10,150 nt of DNA from Oscillospiraceae bacterium (lineage in GTDB: Bacteria; Bacillota; Clostridia; Oscillospirales; Oscillospiraceae), in contig JAGCMI010000100.1 in assembly GCA_017646545.1 (NCBI GenBank), positions 1 through 10,150 of the forward strand, read 5' to 3'. Each line of letters begins with the position of its first letter. The stretch's first letter is position 1. Shown here in pieces: positions 7,231 to 10,150 of this stretch. The notes beneath the pieces were generated by a model. That model was not told where the DNA came from. It worked only from the letters and a program-made list of their open reading frames with translations, and did no database searches. Both the position numbers and the translations under genes were made by a program.

Positions 7231-8637
7231 ATGGAACAACAGCCTAAGAGAGACATGCAGTCCTCTAATCCCCGGCGCAGAACCCGGAGCAAAATTCAAA
7301 ACTTCAAAGAGGCTTACCTCCCCTTTTTAATATTCATTGCAGGTGTTGCCCTGATCATTGGCATCGTGGTGGGCATTGTGTCCTGCACCAGAGATCCCGG
7401 TCCCAGCACCGACCCCAGCGGGGATACCAATATGGAACTGTTGCGGCAGGAAGCGACTGCGTTGCTGGAAGATGCCCAGCAATTGGCTATGGCCTATGAC
7501 TTTGATGGTGCGCTTAGTATTTTAAGCAGCTTCAGCGGAAATATCAGCGATTTTCCGGAGCTGAAAAAAGCGATGGATGAATACACCATCACAAAGCACA
7601 GCATGGTTCCTTGGAAAGCTTCTCAAGTGCCCAATCTTTCTTTCCATGTACTGATTGCGGAACTGACCTCCGCGCTGAAAGATCCCACCTATGGCGATAT
7701 CGAAGGCGGTACCAAACAGTATAACCGCAATTTTGTCACCATTGGAGAATTTACCTCCATTTTAAAGCGGTTATATGACAATGGTTATGTACTGGTAAAT
7801 TTTTCGGATCTGTTCTCCTACGAGTACAGCGCTGATGCAGATGCCTATGTATACACCGAGAAGGAACTGCTGCTTCCCCAAGGGAAGAAGCCCTTCCTGC
7901 TGACAGAAACCCATTGCAATTATTACACCTACATGGTGGACATTGACCGCGATGGCACTCCCGACCCGAACGGCGCAGGCTTTGCCAACAAGCTGCGCTG
8001 GGATAACGGTTTCTACAACGAAATGGTTGCCACCGACGGCAGTACCGTGACCGGCGCGCTGGATCTGGTTCCCATTCTGGAAAACTTCATCAGCCTGCAT
8101 CCCGATTTTTCCTACAGAGGCGCCCGTGCAATCTTGGCACTGTCTGGCTATGACGGCATTTTTGGCTATCGCATTACATCCGAAGATCTGAGCAACCAGG
8201 AATTGGAGCAGGAGCGTTCTGAAGCCGCCGCTCTGGTCACCGCTTTGAAAGATGCCGGCTACACCATCGCCTGCTACACCTATGAGAATATCAGCTACGG
8301 CGCCAAGAGCGCAGCAAGAGTTGAAGAGGATATTCTTGACTGGCAGGAAAAAATCGCTCCCGTGGTGGGCGAAACGGACATTCTGGTGTTTGCCCAAGAG
8401 TCCGATATCGGTACCAGCTACGACAACAATGAGAAGTTCGATATCCTCTACGAAAATGGATACCGTTACTTCCTGGGAAGCAGCCCCTTCCTTTCCTGCG
8501 AAGTGGAGAAAGACTATGTCCGCCACACGCGACTGATGGTTACCGGATCCAATCTGTACTATCACCCGGAATATTTCAGCCAGATTTTCAACATCAACAA
8601 TCTGCTGGATCTAAGAAGAAACAACATTCCCCAATAA
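7231..8637 (+). CDS. Membrane-anchored polysaccharide-deacetylase-like protein lacking the metal-binding Asp pair
   Basis: This is a 468-residue protein with a basic cytosolic tail (residues 1-28), one membrane segment at about 30-51 and a large extracytoplasmic part. Residues 63-115 look helical (TPR-like: AMAYDFDGALSIL). From about 135 the order of motifs, FHVLIAE (138-144), FVTIGEFTSILKRLYDNGYVLV, and HPDFSYRGARAILALSGYDG (from His290), resembles a family of Clostridial proteins annotated as polysaccharide deacetylases. In those, as I remember them, the block before NYY carries an Asp-Asp pair; here it reads LTETHCNYY (224-232), with Thr-His in place of the Asp pair. Catalysis is therefore doubtful and I would call it a possible pseudo-enzyme, perhaps one that binds cell-wall sugar. 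Residues 237-248 look like a calcium-binding loop (DIDRDGTPD). Cys52 after the membrane segment makes a lipoprotein possible but less likely. The ribosome binding site AGGGG (7220-7224) lies 6 bases before the ATG. Confidence 0.7.
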   Translation: MEQQPKRDMQSSNPRRRTRSKIQNFKEAYLPFLIFIAGVALIIGIVVGIVSCTRDPGPSTDPSGDTNMELLRQEATALLEDAQQLAMAYDFDGALSILSSFSGNISDFPELKKAMDEYTITKHSMVPWKASQVPNLSFHVLIAELTSALKDPTYGDIEGGTKQYNRNFVTIGEFTSILKRLYDNGYVLVNFSDLFSYEYSADADAYVYTEKELLLPQGKKPFLLTETHCNYYTYMVDIDRDGTPDPNGAGFANKLRWDNGFYNEMVATDGSTVTGALDLVPILENFISLHPDFSYRGARAILALSGYDGIFGYRITSEDLSNQELEQERSEAAALVTALKDAGYTIACYTYENISYGAKSAARVEEDILDWQEKIAPVVGETDILVFAQESDIGTSYDNNEKFDILYENGYRYFLGSSPFLSCEVEKDYVRHTRLMVTGSNLYYHPEYFSQIFNINNLLDLRRNNIPQ

Positions 8638-8642
8638 CTGAC

Positions 8643-8672
8643 TGTGCGCCGAGCAATCGGCGCACAACTTTT
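8643..8672 (+). terminator. Intercistronic hairpin with GCAA tetraloop; weak terminator or attenuator
   Basis: A perfect 10-base stem (8643-8652 with 8657-8666), GC-rich, is capped by GCAA, a GNRA-type tetraloop. It is followed only by ACTTTT before the next ribosome binding site (AGGAGG, 8673-8678). The short T run suggests partial termination or an RNA-stability element that lowers expression of the small downstream gene relative to the upstream one. Confidence 0.5.
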
Positions 8673-8684
8673 AGGAGGCGTTCT

Positions 8685-8897
8685 ATGGAACTGAAATTAG
8701 GAAAATATCGTCATTTCAAAGGGGGCGAATACCGGCTTCTGGGCATCGCCACCCACTCAGAAACCATGGAGAACATGGTGGTATATCAGGCACTTTACGG
8801 TGAACGCGGCTTATGGGTGCGACCCGCTGCAATGTGGACGGAAATTGTGGACAAAGAAGGATATCACGGCCCCCGTTTCGTTTATGTGGAAGAATAA
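8685..8897 (+). CDS. Small DUF1653 domain protein
   Basis: This is a 70-residue soluble protein that is essentially one DUF1653 domain. The sequence GKYRHFKGGEYRLLGIATHS, the VVYQALYGERGLWVRP block and the closing PRFVYV are characteristic of the family. Its function is not known to me; the fold is a small beta-rich domain found alone or fused to other domains in many bacteria. The ribosome binding site AGGAGG (8673-8678) is strong and lies 6 bases before the ATG. It follows the deacetylase-like gene by 47 bases containing a stable hairpin, so it is probably read through from that gene's promoter; I see no promoter of its own. A terminator follows directly after the stop. Confidence 0.88.
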   Translation: MELKLGKYRHFKGGEYRLLGIATHSETMENMVVYQALYGERGLWVRPAAMWTEIVDKEGYHGPRFVYVEE

Positions 8898-8926
8898 AAA
8901 ATCCCGGACCTCAGGTCCGGGATTTT
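8898..8926. terminator. Bidirectional rho-independent terminator between the DUF1653 gene and uvrB
   Basis: A perfect 13-base inverted repeat (8898-8910 and 8914-8926) with a 3-base loop has the core TCCCGGACC/GGTCCGGGA flanked by A4 on the left and T4 on the right. It starts directly after the DUF1653 stop codon and lies 11 bases beyond the uvrB stop, so it can end transcription from both convergent genes. Confidence 0.92.
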
Positions 8927-8937
8927 CATATACTGGC

Positions 8938-10150
8938 TTACAGTCCGTTGCCGCGAAGCTCGATGATCTGGTCCCGCAGCAAGGCCGCATACTCGTATTC
9001 CATCATACGGGCAGCTTCCTTCATCTGCTTTTCCAGACGGGCGATCTCATTTTCCTTTTCGGCCTTGGTCATCTTCACACCGCTTCTGCCCTTGCGCTCG
9101 GCAGTGGGAGAAGAAATTTCAATCAAATCCCGAACGGATTTGATAATGGTCTTGGGCACGATGCCGTGGGCCTCATTATAAGCATGCTGAATATCACGGC
9201 GGCGCTGGGTCTCATCAATGGCCGCCCGCATGGCGGCAGTCATCTTGTCGGCATACATAATCACAAGGCCGTCGGCATTTCGTGCTGCGCGGCCGATGGT
9301 CTGGATCAAGCTGGTTTCACTGCGCAGGAAACCTTCCTTATCCGCATCCAAAATGGCAACCAGACTGACTTCCGGAAGATCCAAACCTTCTCTCAGCAGG
9401 TTAATGCCCACCAGCACATCAAATTTACCCATACGCAGATCCCGCAGGATCTCCATGCGCTCCATGGCGCCAATATCGGCATGCATATAACGCACACGGA
9501 TGCCGGCTTTTTGCAGATAGACCGTCAGATCTTCCGCCATTTTCTTGGTCAAGGTGGTAACCAGAACTCGCTCCTTCCGGGCGGCACGGGCGTTGATCTC
9601 CCCGATCAGATCATCGATCTGACCATCGATGGGACGCACCTGCACCACCGGATCCAAAAGACCCGTGGGGCGGATCACCTGCTCCACGATCTGACCGGAG
9701 CGGCTGCGCTCGTATTCAGCCGGGGTGGCAGAAACATAAATGACCTGATTGATCTTGCTGTCGAACTCTGTAAAATTCAAAGGCCGGTTGTCATAAGCAG
9801 AGGGCAAACGGAAACCGTAATTCACCAAGGCATCCTTTCGGCTGCGGTCACCGGCATACATGGCACGGGTCTGGGGCAAGGTGACATGGCTTTCATCCAC
9901 GATGAGCAGAAAATCATCGGGGAAATAATCCAACAGCGTGGTAGGCGGTGTGCCGGGTTCGCGACCCTGAATAACACGGGAGTAATTCTCGATGCCATTG
10001 CAGAAACCGATCTCCGTCAGCATTTCCAAATCGTAATTGGTGCGCTGGGCAATTCGCTGGGCTTCGATCAGCTTGTTTTCGCTGCGGAAAAATTCCACCT
10101 GACTGTCACATTCTTTTTGAATCTCTTGCATGGCGCGCTGCAATTTTTCC
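8938..10150 (-). CDS. uvrB: Excinuclease ABC subunit B, UvrB (N-terminal part outside window)
   Basis: UvrB is the damage-verifying helicase-like subunit of nucleotide excision repair; it is loaded by UvrA and recruits UvrC. About 403 C-terminal residues are present out of a usual 650-680, and the frame is open to the right edge. An internal TTG at 10143 is not a real start, since in-frame coding continues past it. Visible blocks in order are [19 protein letters not shown] with the Walker B-type DESH (9885-9896), [24 protein letters not shown], the second RecA-like domain with [15 protein letters not shown] and [20 protein letters not shown], and the arginine-finger motif QTIGRAAR (about 9281-9303). 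The C-terminal UVR domain, which contacts UvrC, is at about 8950-9065 ([20 protein letters not shown]). Everything seen is intact. In many Firmicutes uvrA follows uvrB, but here uvrB ends at a terminator facing a convergent gene, so no uvrA follows it. Confidence 0.97.
   Translation of the reverse strand, partial: EKLQRAMQEIQKECDSQVEFFRSENKLIEAQRIAQRTNYDLEMLTEIGFCNGIENYSRVIQGREPGTPPTTLLDYFPDDFLLIVDESHVTLPQTRAMYAGDRSRKDALVNYGFRLPSAYDNRPLNFTEFDSKINQVIYVSATPAEYERSRSGQIVEQVIRPTGLLDPVVQVRPIDGQIDDLIGEINARAARKERVLVTTLTKKMAEDLTVYLQKAGIRVRYMHADIGAMERMEILRDLRMGKFDVLVGINLLREGLDLPEVSLVAILDADKEGFLRSETSLIQTIGRAARNADGLVIMYADKMTAAMRAAIDETQRRRDIQHAYNEAHGIVPKTIIKSVRDLIEISSPTAERKGRSGVKMTKAEKENEIARLEKQMKEAARMMEYEYAALLRDQIIELRGNGL

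Noticed and set aside
7771..8565. 264-codon minus-strand open frame opposite the deacetylase-like gene
   Set aside because: It is a shadow frame with low-complexity composition, no family resemblance and no convincing ribosome binding site; the sense gene has a promoter, ribosome binding site and family motifs.

Overview
The window is chromosomal DNA from an endospore-lineage Firmicute of the class Clostridia. A Spo0A homologue with the family's near-invariant DNA-recognition helix shows this directly. The moderately high GC content, the C/G-rich third codon positions and the set of genes suggest an Oscillospiraceae/Ruminococcaceae-type gut anaerobe, but that placement is inference. There is no mobile element, CRISPR array, rRNA or tRNA. 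This is mostly a housekeeping region with some interesting regulation at the gene borders.

Layout: (1) 1-717, minus strand: spo0A, lacking its last residues at the left edge. (2) 718-1001: a divergent intergenic region with three copies of the Spo0A-box core GTCGAAA, two of them forming a palindrome, followed by a good sigma-A-type promoter for the next operon. (3) 1002-5816, plus strand: a peptide-degradation operon of two tandem paralogous M3 oligoendopeptidases and one M18 aminopeptidase, closed by a bidirectional terminator. (4) 5863-7045, minus strand: luxS followed by mtnN, the two-step recycling pathway from S-adenosylhomocysteine to homocysteine that also makes the AI-2 precursor. (5) 7046-7230: a second divergent promoter region. 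(6) 7231-8897, plus strand: a membrane-anchored extracytoplasmic protein related to polysaccharide deacetylases but apparently lacking their metal-binding Asp pair, then a small DUF1653 protein, closed by a second bidirectional terminator. (7) 8938-10150, minus strand: the C-terminal part of uvrB, running off the right edge.

How the genes may work together: the two endopeptidases would cut oligopeptides internally and the aminopeptidase would trim the products to amino acids. Spo0A-type boxes just upstream of that operon's promoter suggest, but do not prove, that peptide recycling is tied to the starvation/sporulation regulator next door. luxS-mtnN is a self-contained methyl-cycle unit. I found no clearly new multi-gene system. 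The best leads are the box cluster, the mosaic similarity of the M3 pair, the altered Spo0A receiver site and the apparently non-catalytic deacetylase relative.
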